From the NCBI GenBank assembly GCA_973895155.1, contig OZ316898.1, positions 434,001-498,000 on the forward strand: 64,000 nucleotides of DNA, in the 5' to 3' direction. Made by a program: the position numbers and the translations under genes. Source of the stretch: Marsupella aquatica (lineage: Eukaryota; Marchantiophyta). Of the stretch, positions 34,358-46,686 are shown one piece after another; the stretch's first letter is position 1; the number at the start of each line of letters is the position of its first letter. The notes beneath the pieces were generated by a model, which ran no database searches, was not told where the DNA came from, and saw only the letters and a program-made list of their open reading frames with translations.

Positions 34358-35372
34358 TTCTTTGATTATGTCGCCATCGCTACAAGTCCACATTGCTTGC
34401 TTCCCGACTTGAATTGTTTGTGTCCCTCCAGTCTTCAGTTGAAGCTCACTCTGAACACAGGTTGACGCCAAATGCAGCCTCTATGTCAAAGAAACAATTG
34501 TTGGTCTCCCCCTCACACCATAGCTTTCTTAAATAAAAAACTACAAAACATTCATGTGAAGTGATGGCTCATCCGTATTGTGCATTCTTCCCACCAAAAT
34601 GACATGCGCTCTTTCACCAACAGTTGCGTGTTGTACTCCAGTCTGTCTTGTGGTGGTAATGCTCAATGTAACTCACAACCATCAATCAAGAATGGTAGAA
34701 ACAAGATTTCTAGCTCCAATGTGTAAGCAAAAACCGTCAAAAAACTCAATCCTCCACATTCAACCTCCCATTTGATATACCAAAGAGATTATCTCAACCA
34801 GATCGATCTCCCTAGAAACAAGTATGGTCGGCAATGTGTGTGATGCCTAGCCAGGAATCACTAGGCCAGTTAAAGTGGTAAAACCGGGAGTGTACCCTGA
34901 AAACACATTAGTATAGTAACAAAACAAGGAAAATATAAACAATTAAGGGTGACTATGGAACCCGAGTCGGGGCCGGAAGTAAGGACGCCACGGCAGGGAA
35001 CGCGATTAGGGTTAGGGTGCGCTAAGTACCGATGGCTATGGGTAATCAACTAGAAGATCGACCAGGCAGGGGGGTAAGGACCGTTCACAAAGAATGGCGG
35101 CTCATTTGCAAGCACTGGCCAAGCAGAGGATTGCGAGAAGCCAAATGACTGTCAGCTGCTTAGGCAAGCGCTCTGAGCGGGAGCAGATACCGAGCATCAA
35201 CTCAAGGAGGGCATGAGCAACGTCAATCAAGCTGCTCATTTTTGGGGATGCCTGTTCGAACGGGCAACTGAGTACATTGGGACCTACGAGGACAAAGAAT
35301 CGGAAAGGGCAGCACAAGAACGGCAGGAGCTCACTTGACTGTGGGAGCTGCTGAAGTTTGCCTTCCTAGGAG
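34358..35372. other. Spacer between Ulp1 domain and next transposon gene
   Basis: No supported gene. From about 34980 GC rises and the sequence resembles the transposon gene that follows, so it may hold that element's 5' region. Confidence 0.35.
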
Positions 35373-36361
35373 GAGAGCTCAATCATCAAGGCAGAGTTCT
35401 TATGGACTCCTACTGCCAATCAGCTCAACGGCCTTCTGTTCTGTGAGAACATAATTGTTGGCATCCGGGAAGCCATCAACCGCTGCAACGACGTACATTG
35501 GAACCTAAAGGGTAGCACGGAGGTGTGGACAAAGGCAACCATGCTCGGAGAAACATCCACAATAGCCGCCATGAAGAGGAAGGGGCCCAACAACGAAGAG
35601 GCCACCCCCGCGAAGAGAACGAGGTCGGCGGCACCAAGGAAGCTAGCCAAGCAAGGGAGCAGGGGGCAGGGCAAAGCCGAAGAAGAGGAGGTCAACCCAA
35701 TCAATGTCGTTCCAACGAGGGATGACACTTGGAGGGGCTGGTCGGCGACCCTCCTAGAGGAAGTGCAATTGTACTTTGCACGAGAGGAGGATGCAAGCTT
35801 TACGGCTATGCAGACTCAGAAGTACCAGGGCTTCATGGCCGGATCCGGCTTGGAAGCCTTTGTAAAATTACCGTGGCTGAAGCCGAAGGTGCCGGATTTT
35901 GACTTATTAGAATTTGTGGGATCATGGGATCCCGAGACAAATTCCACAAGGGTGTATGGGAAGGATTTCTATCTCACTCCCCAGGTGATTGCCGAAGTGT
36001 TTGGCTTGCCGATGGGCAATAAGACCAAATTAGATACCCAAAAGACCTTGCCAGACAAGGAGTTCAGATCGTTCCCAGGGCCATCAACAAAGAATGGCTT
36101 CTTCCGGAACACCTGCACCAACCCGCACATTGGGGAGATGATCAATTTCTTGCGGGTAACCATGCATTGCAACCTGCCAAGGCCAGAGATTGGCAAGGCA
36201 CAAGTCTACTTGGCGGAGAGGCTAGACCCAAGTCGGGACTACAACGCGTACCTCCTCACCCAACTGAAGAAGATCTTGAAGGAGGAACAACAGGTGATCG
36301 ACAAGGGAAGTGTGTCCCGACTTGGCTATCACATGCCGTTGTTGTGCCGGTATGCCCGGAG

Positions 36362-37854
36362 AGTGGTGGACCTCGCCACCCAGCGCCCTCACCAATCCCA
36401 GCACTTGCGCCTAAGTGCCCTTGGTGCCCAAACGCCTCCACAGAGTACCTCGAGCAAGCATCCAAGTGCCTCTAGCACCACCTGCGGCCCCTCCCATACG
36501 AAGCCGCACTTGCTCACCTATACGACCGCTATTCAATGGTCCTCACTGTCTGCACAAACAACCAAGCATCTCGGTAAGTAACCCCTCTGGATCTAGAACT
36601 TGCCCAGTCTAGCATCCTAACTCAAGCTCAACAGACGTTGGTAAATAGGTCAGCGATAGGTCCTCACGATGCCATAAGCCGGAATCAGAACCCACACCCA
36701 CTGTCCGTCCAAGACAGCTCCTTCCTTGGGCGCGGCCCGGGTTCCCCCTTGTACCTATCCATCACCAACTGACCGCCCTGACCTCAGGACATGCTCATGG
36801 CCCAAATAGCGTAGCTTGTCCTAAAGCTTGTCCCAAGCTTGTCTCAACACGTCGGGACCAGAATGGCCCCGACTCTAACAACCGCTCCCGGTTCGCCCCA
36901 CTGATGATCTGGGGACTGAGCGCCCTTTGGACTCGCCTCCATACCTACTTGGCCTTGCCTCCCCAACGCAAGCTCCCTTGGGAGGCTGAACGCGGCTTGG
37001 CTGCTGTTCGGCAGGATTTGGCAAGCGGGTGAGCTAACACCCGCAAACCACGAGAACCCATGGCACCCCTGGACCCATCTGAGCTCAAAAGAGCGTAGCC
37101 CTCCTCAAGAGTTTTCCAACACACCCAAGAAGTCCTCCAACGGACTTCACGTTGGGAAGATATCGCCATCTCCGTTTGGCGGTTTCCCTTAGTGTCGCGA
37201 CCGTCGCGGCTCACGACTTTGGCTCGGCCTTAGCCCCCAGGGAGACACCACTCCCCTCATTTATGCTTCTGGAGACCTACCACCCCCGGACCAACTTTGG
37301 TCCCTAAATATTTGGCCCCCAACCCGGATCCCATCGCGCATAATGGGCGCGCCACCAACTGGCAACGCCCATAACTTTCTTGATAGGCATCCGCAAGTGG
37401 AGTGCCTTAGCCCGTTGTGACCGGGCCAACCCAGTGCTCATGCCTAGGCCCTCAGGTCTGATTGCCGCTCAGGGCCCCCGACCGGCCCAACCCGGATCGG
37501 GCCACAATTTGCGCCCCAAGCGTCCATTGCCAATGGCGTCAACTCCATTGGCCTTGGGCCCAAGAGGAGCTCACTCCCAAGCCCTCAGAACTCAAAGCCC
37601 ATCCGATGGTCCGGACGGCCATCCTTGAGCCCGGCCCATTTGCCCTTGACCCGACCAGCCATAGGCTAGTCCAAGTCCTTAGTGTGTGTCCCCAGCTTGG
37701 CCCCTTGCCTCGCTAGTGCCACGTCTCATTGCCCACAAGTCTCCTCGTGCTAAGTCCTCCCCGGATGGCCTATCCGGGTCTGGACCATAAGGGAGCTCGG
37801 CGTCGGAGTCAGCGACGCCGGAGCTAAGTGTTAAGGTAGTCGAGTTCCGTGACT
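36362..37854 (-). mobile_element. 1.49-kb noncoding element, copy B, inverted
   Basis: Reverse complement of the element at 21495-22975, similar end to end (AGTCACGGAACTCG at its start, GGTCCACCACT at its end). Flanks are CGGAG (36357-36361) and TGGAG (37855-37859), a 5-bp target duplication with one C/T difference. Deleting the element and one flank restores a continuous frame in the host transposon gene, which confirms the boundaries. Confidence 0.8.
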
Positions 37855-38639
37855 TGGAGTCAGATCTTTGCCCTAGTACTTCCCCTACAGGCAAGGGCAC
37901 CAGAGGAGGTTTTGGAATAGAGGCTGGCAGCAAAGAAACCCAACCAGCCTGGCAGTCCTATGATCGAGCAAGTGTTTCGGCCAAGGACGGCAAACTTGCC
38001 GATGCAGCAACCAGGCATGCAAAATCTTCTAAAATTGTTGGAGAAGGAAAAGAAGGTTGCAGTGATAATGGCACCGGTACAGGACACTGCTCAAGAGGCA
38101 GGCCTAAACCGACTCACAAGGGAAAACCCCTTTACCGGAGCCAAGAAAAGAAGGAGGCCGGAACACGAGCCGGGGGTACAGATGTATGTGGGAGCCTCAA
38201 GTCCATAAACCAATGGAGAGCAGCCCAAAGCTCCTGGTTGCGATGAAGAGAAGGAGAAGACAGCCTGGGAGCCGGAGGAGGAACCAGGACCCGTGAGCTG
38301 TGTTCGGCAGGAGGCCGCGTTCAAAGCAAGACCAGGAGAGGAGCGGGGGGAGCCGGTAGTCCAAGCCGGGAGGGAGGTGGTGGAGGACTACGGCAATGAC
38401 GACTCCGGCTACGGGTCGGACCATCATGTCCCAGGAGTGAGGACATGTGGCCGCCTCATCCCCACGCTTCCTAGAGTAGTTCGAGGGGACCCCAACCAGC
38501 ATAGCAGCCCTGAGTCCCCCCCACCAGATGTCTCTTGTAAGTAGTGGGTAATTCCAAAAGTAGGAAGAAACTGAAAATTTTTAAATTTTCTATGGTTTTT
38601 AAACTATAATTATTGCTAACATAGCGAAGATAGCATTCT

Positions 38640-38790
38640 GTATACAAGTTACGGGTTCCCAAGTCTAAGTTACGAGTAAACTCCTATTTACGAGTTTACT
38701 AGTTACTAGTTAATAGTATCCTGGTTTACGAGTTTACAAGTTCACGACTGTTTACTAGTTACGAGTTTACTAGTTAGGGCTTTACGAGTT
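38640..38790. repeat. TTTACGAG/TTTACTAG repeat cluster, left
   Basis: At least eight words of the form TTTACGAG, TTACTAGTT or TTACAAGTT within 150 bp. The same words recur downstream at 41625-41705, flanking the coding remnant. Confidence 0.75.
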
Positions 38791-38989
38791 TTGCCTTACG
38801 CGTTGGTGACCAGGGATCGCGACGTCTTACGGCTACATTCAACGGGACTTAGAAACGGAATGGCAAGCTTGCATTGAAGTGAAGGCAAGGTAGACCTCGG
38901 GCGCTCACTCCTGACTAAATCCCTGCATCCTCCATTGATCCTTTCAGCCTCCCCATTTCTTTGCGCTACTACAAGACACAATTTGAGCT

Positions 38990-41413
38990 ATGGATGGCTT
39001 GGGAGCTGATGAGCAGTATCGAGTTGACGCATTGGCAATTCCTAAAAGCGTAGTCGCTCAAATTCCACAAGCGCCCGATAGTTATGCAAATTTACAGACT
39101 TCATTACAACAGCTAGGTCTGGGGCATCTACTTGCCGTTCCTTGGGACGTAGAACTCGATTCATACTTGCAGGATTTTGTGAAGGGGTCGTTGCTTGCTC
39201 CTGAATTTTGACAGACCATTCAAACTCGGCCAAGTCTGGGACTGTGGAGCAAATTGCTCGTGCCTTCCGCTGCCCTTCAGAAGGAGAAGGATTGTATTCA
39301 AAGAAGAAAGATTTGTCTACTCCCTACTTCTATGGGATTCACAATCTCACAAATGGTTGGAACCTCACACAGTGTACTTATCCAGATTTGAGAGTGCTGC
39401 TGAAATTTCTAGTGCCAATTTTACACCCGAAAAAGCCAACCATTTGCCCAGTGGCTTTGGTGAACACAATTGTAGCTGCACACAGTGGAGCCATCGAAGT
39501 GAATTGGGCCTTGTTAATTTTCAATGTGATGAAGGATCAGGTGAGGAGCATGAAGGCAGGTAGACCTACCTATCTGCAAGTATATTTGTCTCAGCTCTAT
39601 CAGGCTTATGATTGTTTACATCCAGAGGAGATAACAGAAAGAGGATTACTCCTGATCGAACTAGGCATTGAAGAAGAAATTGGTGTGGAAGAACCAGTGG
39701 ATGCTATTCCCCTGGATTCTAATGATCAGAATGTGGATGTTGATATGGATTTGGAAGATGCCTCAATGGGTGAACTTGAAGCTTCATCTGCTCACGATAT
39801 GGAGTTGGTTCGATATCCTCTGGTTAACTTGGTGTATTCAAGAGAAGTCAACGAGGAAAATCAACCTGGAGCTGAAAAAGCTGAGGACGACTCTGAGCAA
39901 CACGAAGCTATTGCTGACCCGACCACTGCTGTCATCCTGAGGGTTGATCCGACTACTTCTTCAAAGGTAGAGTTCAACCAGCAACTTATTGATAAGTTAA
40001 TTACTCTTTTTGGTTGTGATGATGGAACTCTATGATGTTGTCTGTAATTTAAGATCAGAGGTAGTCAGCTTATCATCCCCATTTCCAGATCAATTAACTC
40101 CTGTCAGGACCACCTCCCCTATTGTGGGATCAGCCTTAGAAGAATTCGTTGCTCTCAGTCCTGTTGCACCACCAAACCTGCCTATAGAGCCAAGTGAACC
40201 TGTTCCTGTGACAGAGGATGTAAATTATGCTGCCATTGTAAACGACTTACTGGACATGCTACAGTGTGAGCCACAAGAGATAATGTCAATTGTTAGCAAC
40301 TTAACTCAGAAATCCCCAGTTGCAGAAACTCCTCATAATCCAGATCCTTACTCATACAGTCCTGATTCCAACTATGAACCCACTGAAGGACTTGTCTTCA
40401 CTCGGGGTCGCTCTGAAGATCCTTATGTTAGACAGGATCTCTCTGATGACTCTGACCCGCCTTCGGATAATGATACTTATAGATCTTATGACAATTCCCT
40501 TGAGTCATCACCAAGGCAGGGGTTTGAAGATGTTGATACAGCTTTGAGGTCAAACCCAAACCTAGTAGCAGTGGTTACGTCCTCTACTCAGACTCCCAGA
40601 AATGCTACTATCGAGAAGAAGTATCCCAGGCTTCCCCAGGCTCAAGTACAGAAGTATGTAGACATCTGTAAGGTTATGCATGCCAACATGCCACCAGTTG
40701 GCGAATTCTGGAGATACTATTACTTAAAGAAAACTGAGGCGAGCTACATTTTTGACCTAAAGTATCATGGGACTTCTCGATTGGAAATGACCCAGTTTAA
40801 TGAGCACTGGACTGACTCTGTCTACTTCCGACCTATTCTGGCAATGATGTTGCTGCAAGGTGATGTAGAAGTGGAGGATCCTGACCTACTCCTGGCCTAC
40901 TTTGGGAATTTTGCAGCTTATGTTCTGGACTTCGTGCTTACTTTTCTCACGCAGAGTAAGAAATCAACTTCTTGGCAGAACAACTACATCCCTAAGGAAC
41001 CTAAGGTTATGCTGGTTTCAACCAGCACATTGGCTGATAAGCAGAGAATCTGGGATAATGTCACCACTCACACTCTGGCCAAGTTCAACAGGTACTTTAA
41101 GGATGTTTGCTGGAGACTTTGACCTTTCTACTCGAAGATGATGAGAACTGAGGATTTCATGGCCTATTATCCCTAGGTTCATGCTACTACCTGCAATCAC
41201 TATGATGTGATTGGAATTTATAGGGAGGCACTCCGAATAGACTCTTGTTATTTGATGAGGAGAATGCCTGTGATGTATCCAGATAGGCAACTAAGATGTT
41301 TGCCCTATTCTCAAGGTTCACCACGACAAGCTGAGCTCATGGGGGTTGTCCAATCAGGCACTGTTGCTTTTGTGGAGCTTCTCGAAATCAATGACATTCC
41401 ACACCGAGACTAA
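38990..41413 (+). pseudogene. Unrecognised transposon-type gene, three overlapping frames
   Basis: Three consecutive + strand frames overlap slightly (38990-39211, 39208-40035, 40010-41122), the third resuming past TGA 41120 and a TAG near 41174 to end at 41413. Read together this is about 800 residues. The first part has ALVNTIVAAHSGAIEVNW and GRPTYLQVYLSQLYQAY, recalling helical domains of plant transposon proteins. The middle is acidic (DVDMDLEDASMGE). The third part is Pro/Asp-rich, then more globular (WRYYYLKKTEASYIF, near 40711). The two frame changes may be single-base losses or, less likely, programmed shifts. I do not recognise the family. Confidence 0.5.
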
Positions 41414-41624
41414 GGCAGAAATCCTAAGTGTTTTTTTTAGTTAGTTTAGAGTAGTGCATCTTATCCAATTTTTAGAAATGTGCTCTAGAGCTTTAAAAGC
41501 TGTCATACTTCTTTAGGATGTAGTCTGTACTTAGGAAAGCCTTCTGGCAAAATTTGAGGCTTTTCTAAGCTACGAGTAGAAAGTTAAAAATAGTTGAATT
41601 CGCCAAGTTTTTACTTCTGTTGCA

Positions 41625-41705
41625 ATTACGAGTTATGACTTAGTTAGACTTTTACGAGTTTAAGAGTTTACTAGTTCACAGCTTTTACTAGTTTACGAGT
41701 TTACA
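41625..41705. repeat. TTTACGAG/TTTACTAG repeat cluster, right
   Basis: Words TTACGAG, TTTACGAGTTT, TTTACTAGTT and TTTACTAGTTTACGAG recur in 80 bp in the same orientation as the left cluster. Together they bracket the coding remnant. Confidence 0.7.
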
Positions 41706-44221
41706 CTTAGCCAGATTTCCGGCTTTTCACTTACTGAATCGCCATTTTAACTTTTTGAGAGTTATGAAGAGGCATGTCCCTTCGACCTTGTGACCTCTCA
41801 CTCGGTAGATTTTTACTATAAGATAGCTCTACCACTAGTATAGTTGATGGTTAAGTTATGCATTTTGGCTTTTTCCTTGTGTTAAACTAGTTGATCATGA
41901 ATCTATGAGTTCGAGATCAGGTTTAACATTTGGAGAGACTTACCTCATTCTTGTGTTTTTACCTATGATTATAAACACAGGAAGTAAAATTCCTTTTGTG
42001 CAAATCTTTGGATGTTGTGATGATAGATTCCTCCTTGGTGACTCATTACAAATTCCTAAGTTCTTAAAGTTAACTCATTGAGTTTATGTTTTAATGAATT
42101 TGATGGATTTTCTTTCGTGTTGCTTAGTACCATCTAAATGTCGAAGTAGTCACTCTTTTAGATTTTGTCTGAGTACCACTTAGAAAGAAAAGACAAGACG
42201 TGTTGACCGCACTTTAAAAGAGTACTCTAGTAAGCACATTAGATCTGAAAAACAATGTGGATTTAAATCCTTAAGTCTTTTCATTTTGACTTATGTCTAA
42301 GGAGCAACCTTGGTCAATTCCAGACTCCCTTAGCATACTTTAAGATATTTTTCCCTGTGTTTTTGTTAATCAATTCCTTTTCATTAATTTTTGGTTACAC
42401 AATGCTGAGATATCATTGAAAACTTCTCACCGCTGTGGAGCGATCTTCAAAATACCTTAGTAAAGTAATCAAACTTGATTACTATATGTGGAAAATATCT
42501 TAAGTCTATTATTATTGTTTAAATCTATCAAACCAACCCCATCTTGTTCTTTACGGGAACGAATACCGAGTTTGAAGACCATTAAGTGTGTTTTTGGTTC
42601 TTCATAGCAAACTACATCTCTCCCCCAAGATTTGACGGGATAATACAGACGGCACAGGTTGCAAGAGCGACTCAGGGAACAAGAGGAGGCAACCCTGGCC
42701 AAGGAGAAGGATTCACCTGGGGGAGAATGGCCAGAGGACATCCGGCGGCTTGCAGAAAAACGAAGTAGCCCTCCACCCACGTTAGAAGAGATCCAAAAGG
42801 CGGCTTGGGAACAAAGGCCGCGGTGGGTGATGCCGATGACTACTATTCACTCCACATATGCGCAAGACAGAGCCATGGAGTACGGGGAGTGTGATGTGTG
42901 GGGAACTTGCGCTCAGCATCTTTGGGGAGGAGTTGGAGCAGGGACCTTTTTTCCAGAGGGAGATGTTGGAAAAAAACCGATTGGAGGAAACGGTGGCTTT
43001 GGAGAGGATGAAGAAGGACGAGGTCATCCGTCGGCTTAGGGAGAAGGAAGCCAAGGCAGAAGACATGAAGGCGGCCAAGAAAGCCCAAGATGAGCTGCGG
43101 ATTAAGAGGCATGAGCTCAACATCATGCAGGGGAAACTGGATACCGCTCAATCTGATAACCAGATCATCAAGGATAAATTGACTCAGATCCAAGGGGAGT
43201 TGGCCGACGCGGTCAAGGAAAAGGAGAAATGGAAGCGGGAGCTGAAGGATGTAGAGGAGGCCCACATAGCAACCAGCAATCGGGCCATGGCGGAAACACA
43301 GAGGAAGGAGAGGGGGAACTCAAGGATCTCCGTGGAGCCTTTGAGTAGAAGGAGGCCGAGTTAGGGAAATCCTATCAAGGGATTATTGTGCTGCAGCAAG
43401 AGCTTGCATCCTTGACGGCCAGCTTCAAGGCAGACTTGCATGAGAAGGACGATATGATCGATCAAACTTACGCCAAGATGAATCAGATGGAGTCTGAAGT
43501 CGTCCAAGAGCTCGACAAGGAGCTGAGAGCAACCCAGGAGGAGAGGGCTGCCTTAAGGAAGGAATTGGAGGAAGCACGAAAGGAGCTGGAGGAGGCGCGC
43601 AGGGACCTGGACAAAACATAGGAGGAGTTGGAGGAAAGCACGCGAAAGATAGAGAACTTACAATGGCGGGCCAACAACCAAACGGAGCGGCTGAAGAAAC
43701 AAGCCGCAATGTTTATATGCTTGGCCTCATGAGTTCAATCTCCAATTGTGGCAACAAGGTTGTCAGGGGTAGTACTGGCCGAGGGACAAGCCATGGCACT
43801 TGCACCGATGCCGGAGGTAATTGGCAAGGGGAAGCCCGGACCAGATGCCGAACAAGGGAAGAAGAAGCAAAAACCTTCCGGGTCAGGGAGCAACGCGGCT
43901 TCTCAGACCACCATGACCAAAGAAGAGAGCACGGCACCGGCCTCAGACAATGTCACAATAGAGGATTTGACTGTCCTAGAGCAGGATGGCAAGACCGAGG
44001 CCGGGACGACCATTGATGAAGCCATGGTAACGGATCCATCACTAGAGCAGATCGGGGAGGCTATAGCCGGAGCTGAGGCCAAAGCCGAGGGTGGACCCGG
44101 TCAGGCCGCGGGAGAGTTGACTCAGTCTGGGGCAGGTAATCTGTCAGAGGACGGACCTACGACAGTGGCTGCGGAGGAAGCATTGGGGGCGTCCATTGAG
44201 GATCAGCCACCACTACCATGA

Positions 44222-45549
44222 CGGTGGTGGAGGGCTGCTCCTTTTAGGGAGAGCGGACATGGAGGGAGGAGGCGTGAGTGGGCAGGGCGGGCGCAAATCT
44301 CCAAGTTTAGAATTATGATCAGGACCAAGAGGCGGCCCTGACACTTAGATTAGTGGGATTGTGGATCCACTGGTAAGAGCAACACCTGTGCTCTTGCCTC
44401 GCTGTTAGGATAGATTTGCTTACGCTGCAAAGAATTAGGCGGATCCACTGTCAGGATAAGTACCTGGGCAGCGGGGAGTTCAAGGCCTTCTTCTTTAGCA
44501 AGTTTTTAGTGCACCAGCAGGGCTGGGATCAAGTAGTAAAAGAAGCTCTCGGTTAGTTATACAGTGACCCTTGTGTATATTCATGTTTCCTCATGCCTAA
44601 GAGCTGAATAGAGTTGGCCTCACGGCTTAGTTCGCAGATCTTGTGTATGAGAAGTACTGTTTGTATGGCAAGTGCATGGTATAACTCAGTCAGAAGGAGT
44701 CATTTTGCTATTTGTGTGTCGCATTAACTTGTTTGAAGATTGCCCACATCAACCAAGAGAGAAGGGAAGTCATCAGGGTAGTAAGAGTTGGATGTGTCGA
44801 GCTGAGAGAGGTCTTAGCGGCTAACCCAAGCCAATTGGGGATCATTCTGGCGGCGGAATCCAAACATACCTAAAGGGAGACCAGCAGAGGAAGAAAAGGG
44901 AAGGCATAGAATAGGCCGGCTACTTGTCTCATGACCCGATGAAGGATCTATCCAGTATATGTGTGTAAAATGTTAGTAGGAGAAGATTAGCAGCGTCCCA
45001 TGCCGATAAGCCGCGGAATTGGCCTCGCCGAGAGCAAAACCTGTGGGAATCGGCTTGTGCAGGGGGGTTTCTTGGGTTTAGGGAGCCATGGGGCGCACCA
45101 CAATGTGAATGTTCTGTCATTCCAGTGCTTTCCAAATAGGAAGCAACAGTTGAAGGAATGACCAAATGAGGCAGGGTTAGTGGACGGTGACCGAGAAAGG
45201 AGTTTGTCTTACGTACACTGTTTGCTAACAGCAAAACCTATGGACTGTTGATGAATCCTAGACGTCAAAACTCCAAATCCACGGATGAACACTTTACTGT
45301 AGTAAAATGATACTGGTTGATAAGTACTTCGCACGCGTGGTTTTGCAACTAAATCTCAATTTATGCATGCTACAACAAAGGTATCCTTACTATAAAATGT
45401 ACTCCGTACTAACTAAATGGGTTGACGTACAAGAGCGCTAACACTGATATTGTATTTCAAATGCTGATTTTATGACCAGCAGAAGCAATTGAGTGTCAAG
45501 TCTTTGGACCTCCAGACCTATATTACTTTATGGGTTACACATTGTTTTA
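44222..45549. other. Spacer after the split transposon gene
   Basis: Noncoding; likely the 3' untranslated and terminal region of the transposon to its left. No terminal repeat recognised. Confidence 0.35.
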
Positions 45550-45845
45550 GTTTGGGAGTTGGTTGCAAGGTGATTCTCCTTAGAAAAAAAACAATGTAAC
45601 CCAATGCCCAGCGTTGCACAATTGTCATTAAGTAAGTATCACTGGGGTCATGTTATTTGTGCAAAAGAGATGGGGGGGGGATCAAGGTGGCATTTTTAGT
45701 TTGGGAGTTGGTTGCAAGGAGGTTCTCCTTAGAAAAAAAACAATGTAACCCAATGCCCAGCGTTGCACAATTGTCATTAAGTATCACTGGGGTCATGTTA
45801 TTTGTGCAAAAGAGATGGGGGGGATCAAGGTGGCATTTTTCTTTT
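45550..45845. repeat. 149-bp tandem duplication with a variable G run
   Basis: GTTTGGGAGTTGGTTGCAAG begins at 45550 and 45699. The units are nearly identical except for a 4-bp AAGT expansion and different G-run lengths (nine against seven) before ATCAAGGTGGCATTTTT. Confidence 0.95.
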
Positions 45846-46441
45846 CTCCCTTGCAACTTCCCCTTGGCTCCTCACTGTCGCCTTTCTCTCCTGCCTCCAG
45901 CGCCCACCCACCCCCACTGCCAGATTTTAGTGTGGAGGACTTACACCTTAGAACAACACTCTACTTGACTAGTTGGACATTACTTATTGCACTGGAGACC
46001 ACATGATAGTTGCAGCCACAATTCTGCCATGTGATTAGTGACATGAAGTTGTTGTCATAGTGCAAGAAAGTAGTGCATCCATCTCCAAGAATTAAACATT
46101 TGAGCCACTTAAACCAATAGAGCCTATGGTATTTCCAGTAAGAGCATCTCCATTGCAAGGCTATACATATGTATGTCACCAGAATTGATCAATATTAGAA
46201 AGAATATATGTATCCCACTATGGATTTTCACAGCTTCTGATACCAAGTAAATTTGAGACAAAATTCACATAGGATCTGAGACATATCTAACTTTAGATTC
46301 ACAATCAAAAGTTACTCCTGAGGGCCTATGGTCTAGAGAGAAACCCCTAGACTGACTTTGGGGGCATAACTGAAGTTTAGAGTGCAAGTGGATAATGGGG
46401 ATTCGGGGCAAGGTGAGTCTCTAAAATGACTCAGCCAGCTT

Positions 46442-46686
46442 GAATGTTCAGCCAAAAGGCACTCGGGCTAGTTCTATAAGATGATTGAAGATATTTGTGT
46501 ATAGTCAGACAAATAATATAGTCGAATGTTTAACCAACAGGATCTCAGGCTAGTCTATAACATGGTTGAAGATATTTGTGTATAGTGAGACAAATAATAC
46601 AGTCGAATGTTCAACCGAACAAGCACTCAGGCTAGTTCTATAAGATGGTTGAAGATATTTGTGTATAGTCAGACAGATAATATAGA
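46442..46686. repeat. About 82-bp tandem repeat, three units
   Basis: GAATGTT starts units at 46442, 46524 and 46605. Each contains CTCAGGCTAG or CTCGGGCTAG, GATTGAAG or GGTTGAAG, and GATATTTGTGTATAGT. Confidence 0.9.

Larger units (their letters stand above)
38524..42621 (+). mobile_element. About 4.1-kb insert carrying its own coding remnant
   Basis: This block separates the basic and coiled-coil parts of the surrounding transposon gene. CCCCCA occurs at both edges (38518-38523 and 42622-42627), a possible but low-complexity target duplication. It starts and ends with short AGATGT/ACATCT inverted words. Inside, word clusters built on TTTACGAGTTTACTAGTT lie on both sides of a coding remnant. 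The superfamily is not recognised and boundaries are uncertain by tens of bases. Confidence 0.5.
35373..44221 (+). pseudogene. Plant transposon gene (VFGLP region plus coiled coil), split by two insertions
   Basis: Part 1 (35373-36361): a basic, Lys/Arg-rich start, then KLPWLKPKVPDFDLLEFVG and LTPQVIAEVFGLPMG, a pattern common in uncharacterised plant transposon proteins. The frame continues after the inserted 1.49-kb element: removing it with one target-site copy rejoins 36361 to 37860 in frame. Part 2 (37860-38540) is basic and Gln/Pro-rich with stops near 37918 and 38206. Part 3 (about 42640-44221) follows a second insertion and is Glu/Lys/Arg-rich coiled coil (for example KELEEARKELEEARRDL near 43573) in shifting frames, with an acidic C-terminus ending at 44221. 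Function unknown; a gag-like or DNA-binding transposon protein is possible. Confidence 0.6.

Noticed and set aside
35007-35021. Telomere-like GATTAGGGTTAGGG
   Set aside because: Only two units, and not the usual plant TTTAGGG type; no array.
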